A stretch of DNA of 64,000 nucleotides from the NCBI RefSeq assembly GCF_023805255.1, contig NZ_JAMSCK010000001.1:620001-684000 (forward strand), in the 5' to 3' direction. The translations under genes and the position numbers were made by a program. Below the pieces are notes generated by a model. The model searched no databases, was not told where the DNA came from, and was given only the letters and a program-made list of their open reading frames with translations. The DNA is from Gramella jeungdoensis. GTDB taxonomy: Bacteria; Bacteroidota; Bacteroidia; Flavobacteriales; Flavobacteriaceae. Shown here piece by piece: positions 1 to 7,400 of the stretch; position 1 is the stretch's first letter, and each line of letters opens with the position of its first letter.

Positions 1-1495
1 AATTAAAATAGGTATCTAAAAGGAGGTTTCTGTTAATATTGAAATATTCTTCGAACTGTTCCCTTTCGGCAGCAACTATGGCTGAAGTGATAGGTCTTGA
101 GTTTCTACCTTCATTTTCTGCATAATCAAATCCGGCATTTACATTAAATTCCAACCCTTCGATGAAAGGTAGTTCGTAAACAGCTTTAAGGTTAGTAATG
201 TTCCTTTTTACCCTTCCTCTGTTGTAATACTGCTCCAGGGTGGCCAGTGGGTTCCTGGTTGCAAGTCTCATCTCATCGTTGGTGGTATTTCCATCACGGA
301 ATTCGAAATAACCATCAAACGGACTGGTAGGGTCGTATACCGGCTGAGTAGGATCAAAAGCTATAGCACCTCCTATAGCACCCTGATCTGCAAAGCTATT
401 ATCCTCGAGAATTCCCTTTGAAGTCAAAGTCAGTTTTAAGGAGTTATCGAAAAGGTCCTGATTAAGGGCAATATTCAGGGAGTTTCTTCCGTAGTAATCG
501 GTCTTTAGAACACCTGTTTGCTCGGTATTACTAAAGTTAATACGATACCTGAAATTCTCGAACCCCTGTGTAGCCGTTAAGTTATGAATGGCTCCTACCG
601 AGGTTTTATAAATAACATCCTGCCAGTCAGTATCGGCATCTCCTAAAAGAGAAGGATCGGTATTAGATCGGCTTGTTACAAGATTTCTGAATTGTTCAGC
701 ATTTAGAACATCAACCTTATCGGTTATATTTCCAATTGAAGCCTTAACATCATAGGTGAACTGGAAAGGGGAATCTTTTTTACCTTTTTTCGTAGTAATA
801 AGGATCACACCATTTGATGCTCTCGAACCATAAATTGAAGTTGCAGCAGCATCTTTAAGAACCACAAAATCTTCAATTTCATTCGGGTTTATGGTGTTCA
901 GGGCATTTCTGGTACCAGATACCCCTCTTTGATCTAATGGAACACCGTCTACAACTACAAGGGGTGAGTTATTAGCCGAAAGAGATGAACCACCTCTAAT
1001 ACGAATTGTAGCACCTTCACCTGGAGCACCTCCCGGAGGAGTGATTTGTACCCCGGCAGATTTTCCTGCTATCAATTGTTCAGGGGAGATTACCGCTCCC
1101 TTGTTGAACTCTTCAGCAGAAATCTTTTCAACGGCTCCAGTGGCATCCTGTTCCGAAGTAGCACCGTATCCAATAAGGACTACTTCATCTAAAGTGGCCT
1201 GATCTTCATCCAGCGCAATATCAATGGTAGATTGTCCCTCATAAGGAACTTCCTGGGTTGCGAACCCGAGAAATGAATATACCAGGATATCTTCATCAGA
1301 AACATCGCTGATGGTGTAGTTACCATCAAAATCGGTAGTGGTACCGTTGCTGGTACCTTTAATAATGACGTTCACCCCTGGAACGGGCAAACCTGTGGCA
1401 CTTTCGGTGACAGTTCCGCTAACCGTGTTTTGGGCAAAAAAGCTCATCGGCAGCATAAACAGCAAAAGCAACGAGCTTTTAAATAAAGTTCTCAT
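1..1495 (-). CDS. susC: SusC/RagA-family TonB-dependent outer membrane receptor, C-terminus outside window
   Basis: Outer-membrane porin of the SusC type, which with a SusD lipoprotein imports oligosaccharides using TonB energy. The reverse strand from the ATG at 1495 reads open to the left edge (about 498 codons), so only the N-terminal half is present. Visible in order: signal peptide ending near residue 21 (SFFAQ), a carboxypeptidase-regulatory-like domain (about 25-110) with DGNYTISDV, a SusC-type linker (LDEVVLIGYG), and a TonB plug domain with IRIRGG and VVVDGVPLDQ. It diverges from the maltose/maltodextrin operon at 1717, so starch-derived oligosaccharides are the inferred substrate. 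A susD partner would be expected further left. Family is certain; substrate is inferred from neighbours. Confidence 0.95.
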   Translation of the reverse strand, partial: MRTLFKSSLLLLFMLPMSFFAQNTVSGTVTESATGLPVPGVNVIIKGTSNGTTTDFDGNYTISDVSDEDILVYSFLGFATQEVPYEGQSTIDIALDEDQATLDEVVLIGYGATSEQDATGAVEKISAEEFNKGAVISPEQLIAGKSAGVQITPPGGAPGEGATIRIRGGSSLSANNSPLVVVDGVPLDQRGVSGTRNALNTINPNEIEDFVVLKDAAATSIYGSRASNGVILITTKKGKKDSPFQFTYDVKASIGNITDKVDVLNAEQFRNLVTSRSNTDPSLLGDADTDWQDVIYKTSVGAIHNLTATQGFENFRYRINFSNTEQTGVLKTDYYGRNSLNIALNQDLFDNSLKLTLTSKGILEDNSFADQGAIGGAIAFDPTQPVYDPTSPFDGYFEFRDGNTTNDEMRLATRNPLATLEQYYNRGRVKRNITNLKAVYELPFIEGLEFNVNAGFDYAENEGRNSRPITSAIVAAEREQFEEYFNINRNLLLDTYFN

Positions 1496-1527
1496 AAATT
1501 TTCTATTGGTTTTTAATAAAAATTGAC

Positions 1528-1545
1528 CTCATATTTTTACTTCCT
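1528..1545. repeat. Shared element upstream of susC (copy 1)
   Basis: CTCATATTTTTACTTCCT, 33 bases upstream of the susC start. The same 18-mer with one mismatch (T for the third C) lies at 2798-2815 in the permease leader; the last 15 bases are identical. Occurring in the two promoter or leader regions of one sugar locus suggests a regulatory site, but the copies sit in opposite orientation relative to their genes. Function is inference. Confidence 0.45.
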
Positions 1546-1600
1546 GTGTGAAATTTATGTAAAATTTTGTGCAATTTTCGTGGAAGCCGCGCCAGCAAAG

Positions 1601-1620
1601 GCACGAAATCGTTTTCGTGT
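1601..1620. promoter_or_regulatory. Candidate LacI-family operator in the susC-lacI divergent region
   Basis: The 20-mer GCACGAAATCGTTTTCGTGT is a near-perfect palindrome centred on CG. Arms CACGAAA (1602-1608) and TTTCGTG (1613-1619) are exact complements, and only the positions next to the central CG mismatch. A central CG flanked by A and T runs is typical of LacI/GalR-family operators. It lies about 100 bases from both the susC and lacI starts, so one protein bound here could act on both. Confidence 0.5.
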
Positions 1621-1716
1621 TGAAAACTTTCTGAAATTATGAGCTTGACAAATTAAATATGGTAACTTTATGGAGTTAAAAATTGTACCTTCTTTATTTA
1701 AGAATTTGAAAATTAT

Positions 1717-2739
1717 ATGAGACCCAAAATCACCCTGAAACAAATTGCCAAAGAATTAGATGTCTCAATTTCGACAGTTTCAAAAGCCTTGCGGGATAGC
1801 CCCGAAATTGGTGAAGACACCAAGGAGAAGATCAAGGCTTTCGCTAAATTCTATAATTACAAGCCTAACAATATTGCTTTAAGCCTTAAAAACAGGAAAA
1901 CCAAGACCATCGGTATCATTATTCCTGAGATTGTGCACCATTTCTTTACTACTGTCATAAGTGGAGTGGAAAAAGTTGCGAACGAGCTTGGCTATAACGT
2001 TCTGGTATGCCTTTCAGATAACTCCTTCGATAAGGAGGTCCTTAATATGGAAATGTTGGCAAACGGAAGCACTGACGGATTTATAATGTCACTGGCAAAA
2101 GAGACCATGCAAAAAGGTGATTATCATCACCTGGTCGAAGCTATTAACCAGGGAATGCCTTTGGTACTGTTTGACAGGGTTATTGATGAAATCACCTGTG
2201 ATAAAGTGATCATAGATGATGTAAATGGAGCTAAGAAGGCTGTACAGCATTTAATAGATATAGGTTGCAAAAAAATAGCCTTGATATCTACAGTTGATTA
2301 TGTAAGTGTGGGTAAACTGAGAACCAAAGGTTATAAAACCGCTCTTAAGGATAATTTCTTTAATGTTGATGAAAGCCTTATACTTAAGATTGAAGAAATG
2401 GATGAAAGCGAAGCCGAAATCGAGAGATTTCTTAAGGACAAGGATATTGACGGGGTATTTGCGGTGAATGAGCATTTTGCAATTTCAGCGATCAAGGCAA
2501 TTCAGGAAAATGGGAAGAAAGTGCCAGATGATGTTTCGGTAATAGGATTCACAGATGGAGAACTTTCAAAAAGATTTATTCCGAGTCTTACTACCGTAAG
2601 CCAACATGGTACGCGTATGGGAGAAGAGGCTGCCAGGATGCTGATAGAAAAACTGGAAAATACACCGGCTGAAGATGAGAAGTATAAGACTATTATAGTT
2701 GAGACGGGATTGGTTACCAGAAATTCAACAAAATCGTAA
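1717..2739 (+). CDS. LacI-family transcriptional regulator of the alpha-glucan locus
   Basis: DNA-binding regulator that responds to a sugar. The N-terminal helix-turn-helix (residues about 4-50) contains TLKQIAKELDVS and STVSKAL, the usual LacI recognition helix. A hinge (NNIALSLKN) is followed by a periplasmic-binding-protein-like sensor domain (about 60-335) starting at KTKTIGIIIPEI and containing VIGFTDGELSKRF. At 340 residues it has normal family length. It is first in the permease-pgmB-maltose phosphorylase-amylase direction and divergent from susC, so it most likely controls these genes in response to maltose or a related sugar. A palindrome at 1601-1620 is a candidate binding site. 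Family certain; effector and targets inferred. Confidence 0.93.
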   Translation: MRPKITLKQIAKELDVSISTVSKALRDSPEIGEDTKEKIKAFAKFYNYKPNNIALSLKNRKTKTIGIIIPEIVHHFFTTVISGVEKVANELGYNVLVCLSDNSFDKEVLNMEMLANGSTDGFIMSLAKETMQKGDYHHLVEAINQGMPLVLFDRVIDEITCDKVIIDDVNGAKKAVQHLIDIGCKKIALISTVDYVSVGKLRTKGYKTALKDNFFNVDESLILKIEEMDESEAEIERFLKDKDIDGVFAVNEHFAISAIKAIQENGKKVPDDVSVIGFTDGELSKRFIPSLTTVSQHGTRMGEEAARMLIEKLENTPAEDEKYKTIIVETGLVTRNSTKS

Positions 2740-2767
2740 ATAAACTACGTTCATTTTAAAAAATCTC

Positions 2768-2775
2768 TATATTTG
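2768..2775 (+). promoter_or_regulatory. Candidate -7 promoter element for the permease operon
   Basis: TATATTTG matches the Bacteroidetes -7 consensus TAnnTTTG exactly, 96 bases before the permease start. No clean TTG is seen at the ideal distance upstream. If used, it gives a leader of roughly 90 bases that includes the shared element at 2798-2815 and the inverted repeats at 2832-2872. Confidence 0.45.
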
Positions 2776-2797
2776 CCATAATTGAAATTTATCAAGA

Positions 2798-2815
2798 CTT
2801 ATATTTTTACTTCCT
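2798..2815. repeat. Shared element upstream of the sugar permease (copy 2)
   Basis: CTTATATTTTTACTTCCT, the second copy of the element at 1528-1545, 57 bases upstream of the permease start. It lies downstream of the best promoter match (2768-2775), a position compatible with a roadblock operator or with an RNA-level element. Confidence 0.45.
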
Positions 2816-2831
2816 ATATTTATTAAGTTTT

Positions 2832-2872
2832 GATAAGTCATAGTGCTTATCGTAATTAAAAAACTTACGATA
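2832..2872 (+). promoter_or_regulatory. Overlapping inverted repeats at the permease translation start
   Basis: Two inverted repeats share bases: GATAAG (2832-2837) with CTTATC (2846-2851), and TATCGTA (2848-2854) with TACGATA (2866-2872). The second reaches the A of the permease ATG. As RNA the two hairpins would be mutually exclusive; as DNA they could be operator half-sites. Both stems are short and AT-rich, so support is modest. Confidence 0.35.
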
Positions 2873-4392
2873 TGCGTAAAAGAACGTTAAGTTTCTGGGA
2901 GATCTGGAACATGAGTTTCGGGTTTCTTGGAATCCAGTTTGGTTTTGCCCTGCAAAATGCCAATACCTCAAGAATTTTTGAAACCCTTGGTGCGAGTGTA
3001 GAAGAGATTCCTATACTCTGGATCGCCGCTCCTGTTACCGGGCTGGTGGTACAGCCAATTATAGGTTATTTCAGTGATCGTACCTGGACCAGATTAGGTC
3101 GTAGACGACCTTATTTTCTTATAGGTGCTATTTTATCCTCCATCGCTTTATTCATAATGCCTAATTCGCCAACTCTTTGGGTTGCGGCTGGTACTTTATG
3201 GATCATGGATGCTTCCATTAATATTTCAATGGAACCGTTTCGGGCATTTGTAGGAGATAATCTGCCCGACAGGCAACGAACCCTGGGCTTTGCAATGCAA
3301 AGCTTTTTTATTGGGGTTGGAGCCGTTGTGGGTTCACTGCTTCCTTACATGTTCACTAACTGGTTCGGGATTAGTAATACGGCACCTGAAGGGATTATTC
3401 CAGATTCTGTAAAATGGTCCTTCTATGTAGGAGGTATTGTTTTCTTTTTAGCTGTTATGTGGACAGTGATACGTTCCAGGGAATATTCGCCGGAAGAGCT
3501 TGAAGCTTTTGAAAAAGAAAAGATTAAGGCTAAACCGGAAAGAGTTGAGGTTATTGACAAATCCAAAAATATCAGTAGTCAGTTCTTATCAGGAGTTGTA
3601 ATGGCCGTGATAGGGGGAATAGTAACTTTCCTTATTTATACCAATGAACTTACTAAAGAATTATATATTCTTTTTGTAGGTCTTATCATAGCCGGGGTTC
3701 TCTTTATGGTGGTTTCACAGCTTAGAAAGAATGAGGTGCGAAATGGCTTCACTATCATAATTACCGATATGTTGAATATGCCTCCTGCCATGAAACAACT
3801 GGCCTGGGTGCAGTTCTTTTCCTGGTTCGCCCTTTTCTCTATGTGGATCTATACAACGCCGGCTGTAACCGGTCATGTTTTTGGAACCAACGATACCACT
3901 TCTGAGCTTTATAATGATGCTGCCGACTGGGTGACGGTGATGTTCACAGTTTATAATGGTGTGGCGGCGGCTGTAGCTTTTCTACTGCCGGTGCTGGCCA
4001 GAAGAACCAGCAATAAAGTAACCCATTTGCTTGCGCTAACCTTTGGAGGAATAGGATTGATCTCAGTTTACTTCTTAAGTGATAAAGTGGGCTTGCTACT
4101 GGCGATGATTGGAGTTGGAATTGCCTGGGCAAGTATTCTGTCTATTCCTTATGCGATGCTTTCAGGAGCTTTGCCTTCAGCTAAAATGGGATATTATATG
4201 GGTGTTTTTAATTTCTTTATTGTTATACCTCAGATCGTCGCTGCAACAATTTTAGGTTTTCTGGTTAAGGAATTATTTAATGGTGAACCAATCTATGCAC
4301 TAATCGTGGGCGGATGTTCCATGATCTTATCAGGACTTTTAACACTAAGAGTTCAAACACATAAAAGAATTAATATAGATGATCAATCATAA
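2872..4392 (+). CDS. MFS sugar permease (SLC45/GPH-like), probable maltose importer
   Basis: Inner-membrane transporter, 506 residues with about twelve hydrophobic segments. The cytoplasmic loop after the second segment has the family signature: DRTWTRLGRRRP at residues 69-80. A charged cytoplasmic loop near residues 205-235 splits the two halves. This subfamily groups with proton-coupled sucrose/maltose carriers. It precedes beta-phosphoglucomutase (14-base overlap) and maltose phosphorylase, so it most likely brings periplasmic maltose into the cytoplasm. Transport family is secure; maltose is inferred from context. Confidence 0.9.
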   Translation: MRKRTLSFWEIWNMSFGFLGIQFGFALQNANTSRIFETLGASVEEIPILWIAAPVTGLVVQPIIGYFSDRTWTRLGRRRPYFLIGAILSSIALFIMPNSPTLWVAAGTLWIMDASINISMEPFRAFVGDNLPDRQRTLGFAMQSFFIGVGAVVGSLLPYMFTNWFGISNTAPEGIIPDSVKWSFYVGGIVFFLAVMWTVIRSREYSPEELEAFEKEKIKAKPERVEVIDKSKNISSQFLSGVVMAVIGGIVTFLIYTNELTKELYILFVGLIIAGVLFMVVSQLRKNEVRNGFTIIITDMLNMPPAMKQLAWVQFFSWFALFSMWIYTTPAVTGHVFGTNDTTSELYNDAADWVTVMFTVYNGVAAAVAFLLPVLARRTSNKVTHLLALTFGGIGLISVYFLSDKVGLLLAMIGVGIAWASILSIPYAMLSGALPSAKMGYYMGVFNFFIVIPQIVAATILGFLVKELFNGEPIYALIVGGCSMILSGLLTLRVQTHKRINIDDQS

Positions 4393-5047
4393 GGCATTCA
4401 TCTTTGACCTTGATGGAGTAATTGTAGATACAGCGAAATTCCATTTCCTGGCCTGGCGTAAACTGGCTAACGATCTTGGATTCGACTTTACAGAAGAACA
4501 GAACGAACAGTTAAAAGGAGTAAGCAGGGTAGAATCGCTTAAGAAGATATTGAAATGGGGAAATAAGGAACTTTCTGAGGAGGAATTCAACAGGCAGATG
4601 GCCATCAAAAATGAGAACTATCTCTCTTATGTTGATGAAATGGATAAGAGTGAGATACTTCCCGGAGTGCCTAAGGTCCTTGATTATCTTGAGGAACATG
4701 ATATTCCTTTTGCGCTGGGATCTGCCAGTAAGAACGCCCGAACCATTCTGAAAAAAATAGACCTGTATAAGCGGTTTGATGCAATCGTTGATGGCACCGA
4801 TGTAAGCAAGGCAAAGCCAGATCCCGAGGTATTTCTTATCGCGGCAAAAAAACTGAACGCAAGGCCTGAGAATTGCGTGGTATTTGAAGATTCTGTAGCA
4901 GGGATTCAGGCGGCTAATATAGGAGAAATGACAAGTATTGGAATCGGGGATAAGAAAGTCTTACAGGAAGCCGATCATGTTTTTGCCGATTTCACCGAAA
5001 TAGAAATAGATTTTATTGAAAAATTACTGAGAAACAAAGAAAAATGA
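4379..5047 (+). CDS. pgmB: Beta-phosphoglucomutase (HAD superfamily)
   Basis: Converts beta-glucose-1-phosphate, the product of maltose phosphorylase, to glucose-6-phosphate. The HAD nucleophile and acid are in FDLDGVIVDT (D10 and D12), followed by the helical cap domain, SASKNA (motif II region), the motif III lysine in SKAKPDPEVF and the Mg-binding FEDSVAGIQAA. At 222 residues it matches the family. The start overlaps the permease end by 14 bases and the stop overlaps the maltose phosphorylase start by 4, so the three are translationally coupled. The GH65 neighbour makes beta-PGM much more likely than another HAD phosphatase. Confidence 0.93.
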   Translation: MINHKAFIFDLDGVIVDTAKFHFLAWRKLANDLGFDFTEEQNEQLKGVSRVESLKKILKWGNKELSEEEFNRQMAIKNENYLSYVDEMDKSEILPGVPKVLDYLEEHDIPFALGSASKNARTILKKIDLYKRFDAIVDGTDVSKAKPDPEVFLIAAKKLNARPENCVVFEDSVAGIQAANIGEMTSIGIGDKKVLQEADHVFADFTEIEIDFIEKLLRNKEK

Positions 5048-7350
5048 ATCAAGATTATATAAAACCCGACGCGTGGTCAATAATAGAAGAGGGATTCGAT
5101 AAAGGAAGAGTGAAGTCTTCAGAAAGCCTTTTTAGTATAGGTAATGGAGCGATGGGACAGCGAGCTAATTTTGAAGAGCAGTATTCCGGCCCCAGTTTCC
5201 AGGGAAGTTATATTGGAGGGGTTTATTATCCCGATAAGACCAAAGTGGGATGGTGGAAAAATGGCTATCCGGAATATTTCGCGAAAGTGCTGAATGCACC
5301 TAACTGGATTGGGATCAATGTTTTTGTTGACGGCGAAACTCTTGATCTTAATACCTGCAGGGAGGTAAGAAATTTCAGGAGGGAACTCAATATGAAGGAA
5401 GGCTATCTGGCCCGAAGCTTCGAAGCGGTTTTACCGAACGGGATCGAGGTTGAAGTCAAAGCCTTAAGATTCCTGTCTATAGAAGATGATGAACTAGGTG
5501 CGATACGTTTTGAGATTACTCCTATTAGTACAGATGCTGAAATTCGATTTGAGCCTTACCTGGACGGAAGTATCACCAATACCGATGCAAATTGGGAAGA
5601 ACGTTTCTGGGAAACACTGGAGGTGAAGACCAAAAGTGAAAAAGGCTTTGTGGTTTCAAAAACCCTGAAAACCGGATTTCATGTAGGCACTTATATGCAG
5701 TCTGAAATTCAACTGGAGGGTAAAGAGGTTTCCCAGAAGCCGGAGATAAAAACCGGCGAGGATAGCGTTTCGTTTTCTTATTCGGTAGCAGTGCAAAAAG
5801 GGAAAACGACCGCTATAATTAAATATGCAGGTTATGTAACCGATATGAATCATAAGGAATCGGAACTTATTCAGGCAGCTTCCGGTGTTCTGGATAAAGC
5901 TGTAGATAAAGGTTTTGAGAAGTTAAAAGAAGATCAGAAGAAGGCCTGGGCAAAAATCTGGGAGATGGCAGATATTACCATAGATGGAGATGTCATGGCC
6001 CAGCAGGGAATTCGCTTCAACATTTTCCAGCTAAATCAAACTTACCTGGGGAAAGATGCCAGACTTAATATTGGGCCAAAAGGTTTCACCGGGGAAAAAT
6101 ATGGGGGAAGTACTTACTGGGATACCGAAGCCTATTGTATCCCTTTCTACATGGCCACGAAAGATCAGCAGGTAGCGCGAAACCTTCTTACATACAGGTA
6201 CAATCACCTGGAAAAGGCGAAGGAAAATGCATCTAAACTTGGATTTAGTAATGGTGCGGCCCTTTATCCAATGGTTACAATGAACGGAGAAGAAAGTCAT
6301 AATGAGTGGGAGATCACCTTTGAGGAGATTCATCGTAATGGTGCCATGGTTTTTGCTATTTATAATTATGTGCGCTTTACAGGCGATTTTGATTATATCC
6401 CTGAAAAAGGCCTGGAGGTGATGATCGCCATTGCAAGGTTCTGGCACCAGCGGGCTAATTTCAGCAAGGAAAAGAACAAGTATGTAATCCTGGGTGTGAC
6501 AGGGCCAAATGAATATGAGAATAATGTTCATAATAACTGGTACACAAATTATATAGGTAAATGGTGTATAGAGTATTGCCTGGAGATGATTGATAAGGTG
6601 AAGGACGGATTTGAAGATGATTATCATCGCATCATGGGACTTACCTCGCTAAATGAGGGTGAGATGGCCGAATGGAAAGAGGTGGCTGAGGAAATGTACT
6701 TCCCATATTCTGAAGAGTATGGTGTATTCCTTCAACAGGATGGATTCCTGGATAAAGAGATTATTCCGGTAGCTGAACTTGATAAAACTCAAAGGCCTAT
6801 TAACCAGAAATGGAGTTGGGACCGAATTCTACGATCCTGCTATATTAAACAGGCCGATGTGCTTCAGGGCTTCTATTTCTTTGAAGACCATTTTAGTAAG
6901 GAGGAACTTGAAAAGCATTTTGATTTTTACGAACCCCTTACTGTACATGAATCTTCTCTGTCTCCCTGTGTTCACAGTATTCAGGCTGCCTTACTAGGCA
7001 GAATGAAACAGGCCTATGAATTTTATTTAAGAACCTCCAGGTTAGACCTTGATGATTATAATAAGGAAGTGGAGCAGGGATGCCATATTACCAGTATGGC
7101 CGGAACCTGGATGAGTATAGTAGAAGGTTTTGGAGGAATGAGGATTGAAGATGATAAGCTTAGCTTTAACCTGCAAATCCCTCAGCAGTGGAACGCTTAT
7201 TCCTTTAAAATCAATTTTAGAGATAGGATCCTAAAAATTAATGTAACAAACGAGAAGTCTGAATTTTCACTTGAAGGTGAAGCTTCACTTGAGATTATCG
7301 TCAATGGAAAAAATGTAGAGCTACATCCCAACAATACTGTAAGTGTTTAA
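5044..7350 (+). CDS. Maltose phosphorylase (glycoside hydrolase family 65)
   Basis: Cytoplasmic phosphorolysis of maltose to glucose and beta-glucose-1-phosphate. The 768-residue protein has the GH65 N-terminal domain (about 10-270), the (alpha/alpha)6 catalytic domain (about 300-690) and a C-terminal beta domain. GSTYWDTEAYCIPF (355-368) is typical of the phosphorylase active site, and GPNEYENN places the likely general acid at E490. The adjacent pgmB supports phosphorolysis rather than hydrolysis. Kojibiose or trehalose phosphorylase specificity is possible within GH65, but the maltodextrin context favours maltose. ATG is used, overlapping pgmB by four bases. Confidence 0.93.
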   Translation: MNQDYIKPDAWSIIEEGFDKGRVKSSESLFSIGNGAMGQRANFEEQYSGPSFQGSYIGGVYYPDKTKVGWWKNGYPEYFAKVLNAPNWIGINVFVDGETLDLNTCREVRNFRRELNMKEGYLARSFEAVLPNGIEVEVKALRFLSIEDDELGAIRFEITPISTDAEIRFEPYLDGSITNTDANWEERFWETLEVKTKSEKGFVVSKTLKTGFHVGTYMQSEIQLEGKEVSQKPEIKTGEDSVSFSYSVAVQKGKTTAIIKYAGYVTDMNHKESELIQAASGVLDKAVDKGFEKLKEDQKKAWAKIWEMADITIDGDVMAQQGIRFNIFQLNQTYLGKDARLNIGPKGFTGEKYGGSTYWDTEAYCIPFYMATKDQQVARNLLTYRYNHLEKAKENASKLGFSNGAALYPMVTMNGEESHNEWEITFEEIHRNGAMVFAIYNYVRFTGDFDYIPEKGLEVMIAIARFWHQRANFSKEKNKYVILGVTGPNEYENNVHNNWYTNYIGKWCIEYCLEMIDKVKDGFEDDYHRIMGLTSLNEGEMAEWKEVAEEMYFPYSEEYGVFLQQDGFLDKEIIPVAELDKTQRPINQKWSWDRILRSCYIKQADVLQGFYFFEDHFSKEELEKHFDFYEPLTVHESSLSPCVHSIQAALLGRMKQAYEFYLRTSRLDLDDYNKEVEQGCHITSMAGTWMSIVEGFGGMRIEDDKLSFNLQIPQQWNAYSFKINFRDRILKINVTNEKSEFSLEGEASLEIIVNGKNVELHPNNTVSV

Positions 7351-7360
7351 ATAACCGAAG

Positions 7361-7387
7361 GCCTGTTCCATAGAGGGCGGGCTTTTT
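7361..7387 (+). terminator. Hairpin followed by T run between maltose phosphorylase and the GH13 gene
   Basis: An eight-pair stem with four G-U pairs (7361-7368 with 7375-7382), a six-base loop, then five T. The free energy is probably modest, so this may be a partial terminator or attenuator that lowers expression of the two downstream secreted amylases. Confidence 0.45.
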
Positions 7388-7400
7388 AATTAGTTTTAGA

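Noticed and set aside
1645-1670. TTGACA near lacI as a sigma-70-type -35 box
   Set aside because: No partner -10 at a proper distance; TAACTTTA lies only 15 bases from the TTG, too close for the Bacteroidetes pair. Not listed as a promoter.
6031-6627. A 198-codon reverse-strand ORF inside maltose phosphorylase
   Set aside because: The forward frame encodes conserved GH65 motifs throughout; the reverse ORF has no recognizable domain and is a codon-bias shadow.
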